A DNA stretch of 64,000 bases from Hyphomicrobium sp. (GTDB lineage Bacteria; Pseudomonadota; Alphaproteobacteria; Rhizobiales; Hyphomicrobiaceae). Made by a program: the position numbers and the translations under genes. The notes under the pieces are model-generated. The model saw nothing but the letters and a program-made list of their open reading frames with translations. It searched no databases and was not told the origin of the DNA. Location of the stretch: assembly GCF_019753045.1 (NCBI RefSeq), contig NZ_JAIELN010000006.1:124001-188000 (forward strand), in the 5' to 3' direction. Shown here one piece after another: positions 32,290-43,983 of this stretch; positions within the stretch are counted from its first letter, which is position 1; the number at the start of each line of letters is the position of its first letter.

Positions 32290-33243
32290 ATGAATGAACT
32301 CGGCCCGGTACCAAGCCGCACGCACAATCACGTCGCCGTCTTGATGGGCGGCCTTTCCGCCGAGCGCGAGGTGAGCTTGAGTTCCGGCGCGGCTGTTGCC
32401 GAGGCGCTGTTACGCGAAGGCTATACAGTCACGGAAATCGACGTCGAGCGCGACCTGGCCTCCAGGCTTCAGGAACTGAAGCCCGACGTGTGTTTCAACG
32501 CGTTGCACGGCAAATTCGGCGAGGACGGCTGCGTGCAGGGGGTACTCGAACTCCTCGGTATTCCGTACACGCATTCGGGCGTGCTCGCCTCGGCCCTTGC
32601 CATGCACAAGGAGCGGGCCAAGGACATCATGAAGCTCGCGGGTGTCCCCGTTGCAGAAGCCGTGCTCGTGACGCGCGGGGAGGCGCTGGAGGGCCATGTG
32701 ATGGCCACCCCATATGTCGTGAAGCCGCTCAAGGAGGGGTCGAGCGTCGGCGTCGTCATCGTGCAGCCGGGGGCCGACCGGCCGCCGAATTCCATCGCCG
32801 CGGGCGGTTCGCTCGACGAGGTCGTGATGGTTGAGCGGTACATCGCGGGCCGGGAGCTAACCTGCGCCGTCATCGGCGATTTTGTAACGGACGTGATCGA
32901 AATATCGCCGCTCAGAGGGCTCGCTTTCTACGACTACGAGTCGAAGTACGGTCCGGGCGGCTCCAAGCACGAGCTGCCTGCACAACTTTTACCAGATATT
33001 TACCAGTTGGTCCGTTCCTTAACCTTAAGGGCGCATCAAGCTTTAGGCTGTCGCGGCGTATCGCGGGCTGACTTCCGCTTCGACGATACCGAGGGCGGAA
33101 CCAACGAGCTGATCTGCCTCGAAGTCAACACTCAGCCGGGCATGACGGGAACCTCTCTCGTGCCTGAGCTGGCGGGGTATGCCGGCTGGTCGTTCGGTGA
33201 CCTCGTCCGATGGATGGTCGAGGACGCGAGTTGCAACAGGTAG
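32290..33243 (+). CDS. ddl: D-alanine-D-alanine ligase
   Basis: A 317-residue ATP-grasp ligase that makes D-Ala-D-Ala for MurF. Visible motifs are VAVLMGGLSAEREVSLSSG at the start, LHGKFGEDGCVQGVLELLG, the ATP-binding VVKPLKEGSSVGV, SKYGPGGSKHELPA and the metal-binding EVNTQPGMT near the end. The length and order match the family. It lies 44 bases after murB and its 3' end overlaps the start of ftsQ by 34 bases, the largest overlap in the cluster. Confidence 0.97.
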   Translation: MNELGPVPSRTHNHVAVLMGGLSAEREVSLSSGAAVAEALLREGYTVTEIDVERDLASRLQELKPDVCFNALHGKFGEDGCVQGVLELLGIPYTHSGVLASALAMHKERAKDIMKLAGVPVAEAVLVTRGEALEGHVMATPYVVKPLKEGSSVGVVIVQPGADRPPNSIAAGGSLDEVVMVERYIAGRELTCAVIGDFVTDVIEISPLRGLAFYDYESKYGPGGSKHELPAQLLPDIYQLVRSLTLRAHQALGCRGVSRADFRFDDTEGGTNELICLEVNTQPGMTGTSLVPELAGYAGWSFGDLVRWMVEDASCNR

Positions 33244-34253
33244 AGAGCAAGCAACGGTTCTGGTGGCGGGCAGCACACGATGCGCCAACGCCTGAACCGG
33301 ATGCTGCTCGCTGGACCGAACAAACGAGCCGGACCGCGGAGGCGCGCAGCCCCGCGACGCGCGGTAGAAGCGCCACAAACCGCACGGCCAAGCGCTCGCC
33401 TTTGGATCTGCAAATTCCACGCGGAGAACGCCGCTTTCGCGGTTCGCGCCGCAATCAGCGCTGGATGAAGCCGGCGCCTATCGCCGCCGCTGCAGTCGTT
33501 GCCGTCTGCGCGGGTGCCTTCGCTTTGTCGTTCGACAAACTCGCGGCGATCGATTTTGCGGCAAAAGCCAACGACGTGATGATTGCCGCCGGATTCGGAA
33601 TCGATCAGGTGAACGTTTCCGGCCAGCATTACGCGTCGGATTCCGACGTGTTCGACGCGCTCGATTTGCCGAACGTGAAGACATTCGCGGCGTTCAATTC
33701 GGACGCTGCACTGAAGCGCATCGAACGGATCGCGTGGGTCGATACGGCGCAAATTACGCGCGTTTATCCGGGGACTCTCGACGTCGTCATTCGCGAGCGG
33801 ACGCCGGCTTTCATGTGGCAACGGGGGGAAACGAACTTCCTCGTCGATGCGACCGGGCGCACGCTCGGGCCTGCTGCTCGCGCGAACAATTGGAACTTGC
33901 CGCGCGTCGTCGGCGAAGGCGCGGACACCGAAGCCATTCTGATGCTTTCGGCCTTGCGGCAATACCCGCAGATCGAACGCCAATACGCCTATGGCGAACG
34001 CATCGCCGAGCGGCGCTGGCGGATCGTGCTCAAAAATGGAACGGCACTGGAACTTGGCGCCGATCGCGAGATCGAAGGTTTCCAAGAAGTCGCGACGGCG
34101 CGAGAGGCCTCGGCGGCGCTCAAGGGAGCACCGATGGTCGTCGATGTTCGGACGCCCGGCCGGATCGCGATCCGGCCTTTGGCCGGCAATTCCGCACGGA
34201 CGGCTTCCAACGCTGGCGCGCGGACTATTTCACTCGCTTCAGAACGGCCCTAA
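33210..34253 (+). CDS. ftsQ: Cell division protein FtsQ
   Basis: A 347-residue bitopic divisome protein. The first 85 residues are a hydrophilic, Arg-rich cytoplasmic region, longer than in E. coli; the membrane helix is about 88-107 (IAAAAVVAVCAGAFALSF). The periplasmic POTRA/FtsQ domain begins near IDQVNVSGQHYASDSDVFDAL and is followed by IAWVDTAQITRVYPGTLDV and RTPAFMWQ, typical of FtsQ. The end (GRIAIRPL) is also usual. The start at ATG 33210 lies within ddl; a later non-ATG start cannot be excluded. Confidence 0.93.
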   Translation: MDGRGRELQQVESKQRFWWRAAHDAPTPEPDAARWTEQTSRTAEARSPATRGRSATNRTAKRSPLDLQIPRGERRFRGSRRNQRWMKPAPIAAAAVVAVCAGAFALSFDKLAAIDFAAKANDVMIAAGFGIDQVNVSGQHYASDSDVFDALDLPNVKTFAAFNSDAALKRIERIAWVDTAQITRVYPGTLDVVIRERTPAFMWQRGETNFLVDATGRTLGPAARANNWNLPRVVGEGADTEAILMLSALRQYPQIERQYAYGERIAERRWRIVLKNGTALELGADREIEGFQEVATAREASAALKGAPMVVDVRTPGRIAIRPLAGNSARTASNAGARTISLASERP

Positions 34254-34264
34254 CGGAGATATTT

Positions 34265-35521
34265 GTGGCGGATCGGCGCAATTACCGGACCTTCGGGCTT
34301 CTCGACATCGGCACCAGCAAGACTGTTGCGGCCGTTGTCGTGGCTGAATACATCGCTGGCGAAGCGAAGCCTTCGCTGCGGCTGGCGGGGCTTGGCCTGC
34401 AGCGTTCGAAGGGCATCAAAGCCGGTGTTTTGACGGATCTCGACGAAGCCGAATCGGTCGTTCGCGGCGTTATCGGTCAGGCCGAACGTGCGGCCGGCAT
34501 TTCGGTCGGGGGCTTCACGCTGTCGGTCGCCGCCGGGCGGCTATCATCGGTTCATTGCACGGCACGAACGGACGTCGAGACTGGAAGCGTGACGCAAGAC
34601 GATCTGGCCCGGCTCATGGCGGCCGGGGAAAGCTACGCCGAACGCAACGGACGGACGCTGATACATCTCAATCGTCTCGGCTACGAGGTCGACGGCGCAG
34701 GCGGCGTGCGCGACCCGCTCGGGCTTTCGGCGCGCCGGCTCTCGGCGGGGCTGCACGCCGTCACGGCGGATGAAGCGCCGTTGCGCAACCTGCTTGTTCT
34801 GGTCGACAGATGCTATGCGAGCTGCGACGGCCTGGTTGCCGCGCCTTACGCGAGCGCGCTTGCGGCAACGACCGCCGAGGAGCGGCAGTTCGGTGTTACA
34901 TGCATCGATTTCGGGGCGGGAACGACGTCCATTGCGCTTTTCGCCGACGGCGCCTTCACCGGAACGGACGTTATTCCGGTCGGAAGCCAGCACATCACCT
35001 ACGACATCGCAAAGGCGTTGCAGACGCCACTTGCTGAAGCCGAGCGAATCAAAACGCTTTATGGCACACTTCTCAATGCCCAGTCCGACGAGCACGAGTC
35101 GTTTTCCTATCCGATCGCCGGCGAAGAGGACGATGCGAGCTACGAAACGAGCAGAGCGCGGCTCACGGATATCATCCGTCCGCGCGTGCAGCAGATCATG
35201 GGGCTTGTGCGCGAGCGTTTGGGTTCCAACGCGGCAAGCCGCTACGCGGGGGACAAGGTTGTTCTGACGGGCGGAGCCAGCCAACTTCTGGGATTGCCGG
35301 AATTCGTCGCCCACGAGTTCGGCAGGACCGTACGTGTTGGACGGCCAACGGATCTTCCCGGTCTCAACGCAAGCCTCGCGGGACCGCAGCTTGCTACGTT
35401 GTCGGGGCTGGCGCTGATCGCGGCGCGCGGCGACGGCGAACATAGCGTGGCTCGGGGCCGGAAGACGGTGACGCAAGGGTATCTCGGCCGTGTCGGTACA
35501 TGGCTCAAGGGCGGGTTTTGA
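34265..35521 (+). CDS. ftsA: Cell division protein FtsA
   Basis: A 418-residue actin-fold ATPase that tethers FtsZ filaments to the membrane. Signatures are FGLLDIGTSKTVAAVVV at the N-terminus, the 1C subdomain segment QRSKGIKAGVLTDLDEAE, TCIDFGAGTTSIALF (phosphate 2) and VVLTGGASQLLGLPEF (adenosine loop). The C-terminal GRVGTWLKGGF is an amphipathic membrane-targeting helix. No ATG fits; GTG 34265 with GGAG six bases before it is the likely start, 11 bases after ftsQ. Confidence 0.94.
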   Translation: MADRRNYRTFGLLDIGTSKTVAAVVVAEYIAGEAKPSLRLAGLGLQRSKGIKAGVLTDLDEAESVVRGVIGQAERAAGISVGGFTLSVAAGRLSSVHCTARTDVETGSVTQDDLARLMAAGESYAERNGRTLIHLNRLGYEVDGAGGVRDPLGLSARRLSAGLHAVTADEAPLRNLLVLVDRCYASCDGLVAAPYASALAATTAEERQFGVTCIDFGAGTTSIALFADGAFTGTDVIPVGSQHITYDIAKALQTPLAEAERIKTLYGTLLNAQSDEHESFSYPIAGEEDDASYETSRARLTDIIRPRVQQIMGLVRERLGSNAASRYAGDKVVLTGGASQLLGLPEFVAHEFGRTVRVGRPTDLPGLNASLAGPQLATLSGLALIAARGDGEHSVARGRKTVTQGYLGRVGTWLKGGF

Positions 35522-35615
35522 ACGTGTCGCATAGAGGGCTGCAATCGTCGACGACGTGGGCGCGGGGGCTCATCGAATTCGTGCGAAGCGGCGAACTATC
35601 AAAGTCGGGGAAGCT

Positions 35616-37184
35616 ATGAGCATCAAGCTGCAATTGCCGAAACTGGTCGACGCCAAGCCGCGGATCACCGTGATCGGCGTCGGCGGCGCGGGGTGCAATG
35701 CCGTCAACAATATGATCGCAGCCGGATTGCAAGGCGTGCAATTCGTGGTCGCGAACACGGACGCGCAATCCCTCGAGGCATCAAGTGCCGAGCATCGCAT
35801 CCAGCTCGGCGTCAATCTGACGGAAGGGCTCGGCGCTGGCGCGCGGCCGGAGATCGGCGAAGCGGCCGCTGAAGAGGCGCTCGAAGAACTTCGCACGCAT
35901 ATTGCCGGCGCGCATATGGTGTTCATCGCAGCCGGTATGGGCGGCGGCACCGGAACCGGTGCTGCGGCCGTCATCGCCCGCATCGCGCGCGAACTCGGCG
36001 CCCTCACGGTTGGCGTCGTCTGTAAGCCGTTTCAGTTCGAAGGCGCGCGGCGCATGCGCATCGCGGAGGCGGGCGTGCAGAGCCTTCGCCATCTCGTCGA
36101 TACGCTCATCGTCATTCCGAACCAGAACCTCTTCCGCATCGCGAACGAGCGCACGACCTTCGCCGAAGCCTTCGTGCTTGCCGACCAGGTGCTCTATTCG
36201 GGCGTCGCGTGCATCGTCGAGCTGGTGCTGAAGGAAGGCCTCATCAATCTCGATTTCGCCGACGTCAGGACCGTCATGAGCGGTATGGGCACGGCGATGA
36301 TGGGTACCGGCGAAGCGACTGGCGAAAGGCGCGCGGTTCTCGCTGCGGAAGAGGCAATTGCCAATCCGCTGCTTGACGACGTGACGCTCCGCGGCGCCAA
36401 GGGTCTGCTGCTGTCGATTTCTGGCGGCCGCGAAATGACGCTCTATGAGGTCGACGAGGCGGCGAGCCGGATTCGGCAGGAAGTCGATCCCGATGCGAAC
36501 ATCATCGTCGGCGCGACGTTCGAAGAACAACTCGGCGACCGCTTGCGGGTGTCGATCGTGGCCTCGGGCATGAACCGGGCGGCCGAATCGATCGTCGGCC
36601 AGCAGGGCGGGTTGCGCGCGATTGCGGGATCGCCGGCTGCACAGCCAGCCACCGCGCCCCAGGCTTCGCAGTATCAAGCTCCGCCGCATCAGGCCCAGCA
36701 ACAACGGCCCGCGCCGCATCAGCATAACCAGGGCGCTCCGGTTCCACCGCCGCCGGGCGATTTGCAGCGGCGTCTGGCCGAGGCTCTGCAACCTTCTAAT
36801 GGTCAGCAGGGGCAGAATATTTCCCATTCTGTCCACAGCGAACCTGCACGACAGAATCGTGACAGTTGGATTGCCCCCGGGAACGTTATGATCGAGGACG
36901 GGCTGGAGAATTTTCCTCCCCTCTCAGGCAACGCTTTGTTACGTACGCCGCCGCTCCCTGCGGGGTCTCCGGCCCAAAATTACGACTCCCGATTCGAGCC
37001 GCAGGCACCCGCCGAAATTCATCGCGGATCGCGTCGTCTGCCGGGCATCGAAGAATTTCCTCCGCAGGCGCAGAAAGAATGGAACGCACACCACGGATCG
37101 GGTTCCCGATCGGGTGCTAGAGATGCAGAAGAGCCAAGAAAACCGGGGCTTCTTGAACGTTTCGCGGGCAGGGGAAGAAAATAG
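35616..37184 (+). CDS. ftsZ: Cell division protein FtsZ
   Basis: A 522-residue tubulin-like GTPase that forms the Z ring. The GTP signature GGGTGTG is at residues 109-115 and the T7 loop region ([13 protein letters not shown]) is conserved. Residues about 320-470 are a long Pro/Gln/His-rich linker, and the C-terminus ends [14 protein letters not shown]...[12 protein letters not shown], the variant tail of Rhizobiales FtsZ instead of the canonical DIPAFLR peptide. ATG 35616 with GGGGAAG before it is preferred to 35556. It ends the compact part of the cluster; 377 bases separate it from lpxC. Confidence 0.97.
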   Translation: MSIKLQLPKLVDAKPRITVIGVGGAGCNAVNNMIAAGLQGVQFVVANTDAQSLEASSAEHRIQLGVNLTEGLGAGARPEIGEAAAEEALEELRTHIAGAHMVFIAAGMGGGTGTGAAAVIARIARELGALTVGVVCKPFQFEGARRMRIAEAGVQSLRHLVDTLIVIPNQNLFRIANERTTFAEAFVLADQVLYSGVACIVELVLKEGLINLDFADVRTVMSGMGTAMMGTGEATGERRAVLAAEEAIANPLLDDVTLRGAKGLLLSISGGREMTLYEVDEAASRIRQEVDPDANIIVGATFEEQLGDRLRVSIVASGMNRAAESIVGQQGGLRAIAGSPAAQPATAPQASQYQAPPHQAQQQRPAPHQHNQGAPVPPPPGDLQRRLAEALQPSNGQQGQNISHSVHSEPARQNRDSWIAPGNVMIEDGLENFPPLSGNALLRTPPLPAGSPAQNYDSRFEPQAPAEIHRGSRRLPGIEEFPPQAQKEWNAHHGSGSRSGARDAEEPRKPGLLERFAGRGRK

Positions 37185-37561
37185 CGCGAAGGCCTGAAAT
37201 TTGTTTTGAATGCGCTGCGCTTTCGAATTTAAATCGTGAAAAAAGCGTGGCGAGAGCAGGCGATTTTTCAGGCGGAAAACGCGGAGAAAATGGGGCTGCA
37301 TCAAGACCGCGTCGACGTCAAGCATGGTTGCCAAACCGTAACACAGTGTAAGAAAGCGTGATTTGTCGGTGTTTGGCGAAGCAGTTAGCTTTTGTGCATC
37401 GACCACTTGTGATGCGCCTTTGATCAGAGCTGACACGGCCCAAAATAAGGCTGGCTCGCTCTGAACTTTAAGGGGATCGTCCAAACGGGGTCAGGGGGTT
37501 TGGTAGGCCGCATTAATGCTGGGGAGCAGCGGCCAGCCAAAAGAATGAGGGACGGCGCTGT
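37185..37561. other. ftsZ-lpxC intergenic region
   Basis: No gene is supported here. The stretch is more AT-rich than its flanks (for example GAATTTAAATCGTGAAAAAAG near 37227) and should contain the end of the ftsZ transcript and the lpxC promoter, but I cannot point to a confident -35/-10 pair or terminator. Confidence 0.45.
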
Positions 37562-38503
37562 ATGTCGAATCGATTCATCGGTGCGCGGCAAACCACGCTT
37601 GCCCGCGAGATCCAGTTGACAGGCACGGGGGTGCACAGCGGAGCTCCGGTATCACTCACACTGCATCCAGCAGAGGCTGATACTGGGCTCCGCTTTCTCG
37701 TTACGAAACGAGGAAAAGTCATTTCGGAAATCGCGGCGCACGTAGCTAACGTCAAAAATCTTACGCTCTGTACCGTCATCGGCGACGGCGCCGGAACAAC
37801 GGTCGGAACAGTCGAACATCTTCTCGCCGCCCTTCGCGGCCTTTCAATCGACAACCTCTATATCGAGATCGACAGCAAAGAAGTTCCGATCATGGACGGC
37901 AGCTCGGCGGTATTCGTCGATGCCATTGATCGGGTCGGCATTCGCGAGCTTTCCGAGCCGCGCAAATACATCAAGGTTCTGAAGCCGGTCCGCGCAGAGG
38001 AAAACGGCTGCTGGGGCACTCTCGAACCGCATGCAGGCTTCCGCATGGACGTCGAGATCGACTTCTCATCCCCCATCATCGGCAATCAGCGGCTCCAGTA
38101 CGAAATGAGCCCCGGCATCTTCCGCCACGAGATTTCCCGCGCCCGCACGTTCGGGTTCATGAGCGACGTCGAGAAGCTGTGGAAGGCCGGTCTGGCGCTC
38201 GGCGCCGATCTGACGAACACGGTAGCGATCGGCGAAGACAAGATCATGAACAAGGAAGGGCTCCGCTATCCGCAGGAGTTCGTCCGCCACAAGATGCTCG
38301 ACGCTGTTGGCGATCTGGCCCTTGCCGGTATGCCGCTGCTCGGCGCTTATCGCTCCTACAGAGGCGGCCATCGCCTGAATTCGATGGTCCTGCAGGCGCT
38401 GTTCGCTGACGCTTCGAACTGGGAAATCGCGCAGGCGCCTCGTGCTCGTGCTACCCGGTCGCCGGTTCATCTCGTCCCGCAGACCGTTGTCGCAGCGGAA
38501 TAA
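37562..38503 (+). CDS. lpxC: UDP-3-O-acyl-GlcNAc deacetylase LpxC
   Basis: A 313-residue zinc enzyme that catalyses the committed step of lipid A synthesis. Zinc ligands are visible as His86 in TVEHLLAAL and His243/Asp247 in HKMLDAVGD; His270 in YRGGHRLN is the catalytic general acid/base. The N-terminal TLAREIQLTGTGVHSG and MDGSSAVFVDAI segments are also typical. It is transcribed alone after a 377-base gap and followed by a terminator, so its expression is likely separable from ftsZ. Confidence 0.97.
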   Translation: MSNRFIGARQTTLAREIQLTGTGVHSGAPVSLTLHPAEADTGLRFLVTKRGKVISEIAAHVANVKNLTLCTVIGDGAGTTVGTVEHLLAALRGLSIDNLYIEIDSKEVPIMDGSSAVFVDAIDRVGIRELSEPRKYIKVLKPVRAEENGCWGTLEPHAGFRMDVEIDFSSPIIGNQRLQYEMSPGIFRHEISRARTFGFMSDVEKLWKAGLALGADLTNTVAIGEDKIMNKEGLRYPQEFVRHKMLDAVGDLALAGMPLLGAYRSYRGGHRLNSMVLQALFADASNWEIAQAPRARATRSPVHLVPQTVVAAE

Positions 38504-38531
38504 GCGAACGGCGCTTGTTTCATGCTTGAAT

Positions 38532-38559
38532 TGGCGCCCGATCTGGGCGCCATTCTTTT
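38532..38559 (+). terminator. Rho-independent terminator after lpxC
   Basis: TGGCGCCC-GATCT-GGGCGCCA forms a perfect 8-bp stem followed by TTCTTTT, 29 bases after the lpxC stop. Confidence 0.9.
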
Positions 38560-38741
38560 CGGCGGCAGCCCGGAATGCACCACATTCGGGTTTTAGCCTA
38601 ACAAGGAGGGGCCGTTGGCGGGGATATGCTGACGATTCATCTTTCGGGGCGAGCTTCGGGGTGCTATCCGCATGCAGTCGTCGTCAGAGTTTGGCCGACG
38701 TTGACAACAACGTAAGCCAGTGTGGAAAAGCAACGCGGCGC

Positions 38742-39611
38742 ATGATGAGAACGACGCGAGAAATCACAAGAGTTCTGAAGGCTGCGGCGATCGTAGCGGC
38801 GCTTGCCGTCGGCGGCTGCGCAAGCAACAAGCTGGATACTTCGGCTCTAAATCCCGATCCGCCCAGCAAAATGTTTGCTGATGCCGATGCGATGATGGCC
38901 AAAGGCAATTTCGACGACGCCGCTCAGAAATTCGAATCGGTCGACCGCGAGCATCCGTATTCGCAAGAGGCTCGCCGCTCCATCGTCATGGCTGCTTACG
39001 CTTATTATCGCGCGGGCAAGTCGCCCGAGGCGATCGCCTCGGCCGAGCGTTACGTCACCATGCATCCGGGCACGAAGGAAGCGCCGCTGGCGCACCACAT
39101 CATCGCCTCTGCCTACTTCGATGATTTGAAGACCGCCAACCGCGATCAGACGCCAGCTCGAAAGGCGCTCGAACAGTTCAAGATATTGAAGAGCCGGTAT
39201 CCTGAAAGCGAGTATGCGCGCGAAGCCGATAACAAGATCCGTATCTGCCAGGACAACCTCGCTGCGAACGAGATGGAAGTCGGCCGGTACTATCTCGACA
39301 AACACAACTACGTGGGCGCGATAAATCGCTTCAAGACGGTGGTGAGCGATTACCAGACGACGGCGCACGTCGAAGAAGCGCTGGCGCGATTGGTCGAGAG
39401 CTACATGGCGCTGGGCATCACCAAGGAAGCGCAGAACGCGGCGGCAGTGCTTGGCCACAACTATCCGGACAGCAAGTGGTACAAGGATTCCTACGCGCTG
39501 CTGCAATCCGACGGTTTGGCCCCGCGCGAGGATGGCGGATCGTGGCTCTCCAAGGCATGGAACTCCGTGCCCAAGCTCAGCGTACCTAAAATGAGCTTCG
39601 GGAACGGCTGA
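38742..39611 (+). CDS. bamD: Outer membrane assembly lipoprotein BamD
   Basis: A 289-residue lipoprotein of the BAM complex, which folds outer-membrane beta-barrels. Starting at ATG 38742 gives a short lipoprotein signal (ITRVLKAAAIVAALAVGGC) with the lipidated Cys in VGGC. TPR-like helices follow: FADADAMMAKGNFDDAAQKFE, SVDREHPYSQEARRS, then IRICQDNLAANEMEVGRYYLDKHNY, which is a BamD/ComL signature. The C-terminal KLSVPKMSFGNG tail is unconserved. The frame is open upstream to 38442 but that runs into lpxC. It lies downstream of the lpxC terminator and needs its own promoter. Confidence 0.95.
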   Translation: MMRTTREITRVLKAAAIVAALAVGGCASNKLDTSALNPDPPSKMFADADAMMAKGNFDDAAQKFESVDREHPYSQEARRSIVMAAYAYYRAGKSPEAIASAERYVTMHPGTKEAPLAHHIIASAYFDDLKTANRDQTPARKALEQFKILKSRYPESEYAREADNKIRICQDNLAANEMEVGRYYLDKHNYVGAINRFKTVVSDYQTTAHVEEALARLVESYMALGITKEAQNAAAVLGHNYPDSKWYKDSYALLQSDGLAPREDGGSWLSKAWNSVPKLSVPKMSFGNG

Positions 39612-39700
39612 TTTGCCGGTTTCCGTCTGAAAATAGCCTCGTGCTAGAATTTGAAGCGCGGCCGGAGATCCTGCCGCGCTTTCTGCTTTGCTTCCCGTGA

Positions 39701-41854
<2,154 letters not shown>

Positions 41855-41857
41855 CGA

Positions 41858-42037
41858 TCAGGCTGACGCGAGCGAAATGAAAATTTCGCCGTCGCGGATC
41901 GTTACCTCGATGGCTTCGTCACCGTCGGCGGCCTGTGCAAGAAGCGCGACGATATTTTCGGGCCGCGTCACGTCTAGGATCGCTTTTAGCGGCTCGGGAA
42001 AATGCGGTGCTGCGCTTAGTTCGTTGATCTGGAACAT
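41858..42037 (-). CDS. Small acidic protein of 59 aa, unknown function
   Basis: A 59-residue frame starting at 42037 with a strong Shine-Dalgarno sequence on the minus strand (GAGGGAGAG, spacing about 5-7). The peptide begins MFQINELSAAPHFPEPLK and ends DEAIEVTIRDGEIFISLASA, giving an acidic protein that looks like one helix followed by a beta hairpin. It converges with ligA, whose stop is 3 bases away, and lies 90 bases upstream of no other minus-strand gene. I do not recognise a family. Good start signals and protein-like composition support it. Confidence 0.6.
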   Translation of the reverse strand: MFQINELSAAPHFPEPLKAILDVTRPENIVALLAQAADGDEAIEVTIRDGEIFISLASA

Positions 42038-42127
42038 CGATGCTCTCCCTCATGCTCATGCATGTGGAGACCTAAGCGATTGCGAACATTTTTCGCTGTA
42101 ACCGATGGGACAGGCGCAGCGCGCGAA

Positions 42128-43939
42128 CTAGACCGGCTGCGTCGCCTGCTTCAGCCAATTGCGCGCGGACGGATCGAGACCCGGTCCGAGCGTCTCGAAG
42201 ACGTGTTTGTGATAGGCGTTGAGCCAATCGCGCTCGCTCGTATCCAGCATTTTGGGAACGATCAGCCGGCGGTCGATGGGTGCGAGGGTCAGCGTTTCGA
42301 AAGCCATCATCTCGCGATCGCCGTCCTCGACGGGTTCGGGCTGCGTGACCAGGACGACATTCTCGATGCGAATGCCGTATTCGCCCACTTTGTAATAGCC
42401 GGGCTCGTTCGAGATCAGCATTCCGGCGTGAAGCGGCGCCATTCCCGCGCGCGATATCGACTGCGGGCCCTCATGCACGGAAAGATAACTGCCGATGCCG
42501 TGTCCTGTCCCGTGATCGAAATCGGCGCCGATTTGCCATAGCGCACGGCGGGCGAAGGGATCGAGATCAATGCCGCGCGTGCCTTTCGGGAACATCGCCG
42601 TGGCGACAGCGATATGACCCTTTAGAACGGCCGTGAAATGGCGCTTCATGTCTTCGCTCGGCTCGCCGATCGCGATCGTGCGCGTGATGTCGGTCGTACC
42701 GTCGGGATATTGTCCGCCGCTGTCGATCAGGAAGAGTTCGCCCGGACGCATCCGGCGATTGGTGTCTTCGGTGACGCGATAGTGGACGATGGCGCCGTTG
42801 GGGCCGGAGCCCGATATCGTCGGAAAACTCACGTCGCGCAGCATGTTCGTGTCGCGGCGAAATTCTTCGAGCTTCTGAACGGCCGTGATTTCGTCAAGCG
42901 TTCCATCCGCAGCCCAATCATCGAGCCACGCAAGGAAACGAACGACGGCGTGACCATCGCGGACGTGTGCGGCGCGCGCGCCGATGACTTCGGCGTCGGT
43001 CTTGATCGCTTTCGGAACGATGCAAGGGTCTTGTCCGCGAGAGATCAGCTTCGATCCGAGCTGCGCTTCGAACCAATAGGCTGCCGTCTCTGTATCGAGA
43101 CGCACGGGTTTGCCCTTCGCCTTGAGTTCTTTCAAGCGTGCGGCGAGTGTCGCCGGGGAAAGTAGCTTGGCCACGGGCGCGACGGCGGCGCGGGCTTCGG
43201 GATCGAAACGGTCGGGCTCAATGAAGAGTTCGGCTTTGCCGCTCGCGGGCACGATTGCGAAGGCAAGCGCGACCGGATTATGCGCGACATCGCTGCCGCG
43301 AATGTTGAACAGCCAGCAGATCGAATCCGGCAGTGTAAGAATGACGGCGCTTTGACCCTCATCCTTGAGGCGCGTTTGCAGCTCAGCGACTTTGTCCGCC
43401 GGGGTTCTGCCGGCGAAGGCGATCGGTTGCGCGATCACGGGATTTTGCGGCGGCGCCGGGCGCGCCTTGCCCCAGATCACATCTATCGGATTTTTCGTGA
43501 GTGGCTTGAGCTTCACGCCCTTCGGGGCAAGCGCCTTTTGCAGCCGTTCAATCTCGCCGGCCGTATGGTTCCACGGATCGAAGCCGATGACCTGGGTTTT
43601 TCCCAAATGCCCGATCAGCCATTCCGAGAGCTTATTCCGCGGCAGCAGTGAAACTTCGAAAATTTTCGTGTCGGTTTCGGCGCCGGCTTGGACCGTGTAG
43701 CGGCCGTCGACCATGAGGACGGCGGATCGCTTCGTGACGACGGCAATTCCGGCCGAGCCTGAAAATCCCGTCAGCCATTTCAGGCGCTCGGCGCACGCCG
43801 GCACATATTCGCCCTGATGCTTGTCGGCGCGCGGAACGAGAACGGCGTCGATTTTCGCTTGTGCCATCCACGAGCGAAGCGCCTTCACGCGTTCGGCGAC
43901 GCGCTCGGGCTCGGATTGGGATTGAAACGTCTGCAGCAT
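42128..43939 (-). CDS. Xaa-Pro aminopeptidase, M24B family
   Basis: A 603-residue aminopeptidase P family enzyme that removes N-terminal residues before proline. Two creatinase-like N-terminal domains (ERVKALRSWMAQAKIDAVLVP; then DEGQSAVILTLPDSICWLFNIRG) precede the pita-bread catalytic domain with dinuclear metal ligands: Asp residues in LIDSGGQYPDGTTDITRT, His in HGTGHGIG, Glu in NEPGYY and Glu in FETLTLAP. The length matches the three-domain APP1/XPNPEP1 group rather than the shorter PepP. No signal peptide. The prmA gene lies just upstream on the same strand (44-base gap). Confidence 0.94.
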   Translation of the reverse strand: MLQTFQSQSEPERVAERVKALRSWMAQAKIDAVLVPRADKHQGEYVPACAERLKWLTGFSGSAGIAVVTKRSAVLMVDGRYTVQAGAETDTKIFEVSLLPRNKLSEWLIGHLGKTQVIGFDPWNHTAGEIERLQKALAPKGVKLKPLTKNPIDVIWGKARPAPPQNPVIAQPIAFAGRTPADKVAELQTRLKDEGQSAVILTLPDSICWLFNIRGSDVAHNPVALAFAIVPASGKAELFIEPDRFDPEARAAVAPVAKLLSPATLAARLKELKAKGKPVRLDTETAAYWFEAQLGSKLISRGQDPCIVPKAIKTDAEVIGARAAHVRDGHAVVRFLAWLDDWAADGTLDEITAVQKLEEFRRDTNMLRDVSFPTISGSGPNGAIVHYRVTEDTNRRMRPGELFLIDSGGQYPDGTTDITRTIAIGEPSEDMKRHFTAVLKGHIAVATAMFPKGTRGIDLDPFARRALWQIGADFDHGTGHGIGSYLSVHEGPQSISRAGMAPLHAGMLISNEPGYYKVGEYGIRIENVVLVTQPEPVEDGDREMMAFETLTLAPIDRRLIVPKMLDTSERDWLNAYHKHVFETLGPGLDPSARNWLKQATQPV

Positions 43940-43983
43940 GGGTCAGTTTCTAAGCGGCAGATTTCGAGTGGGCAATGGCGATT

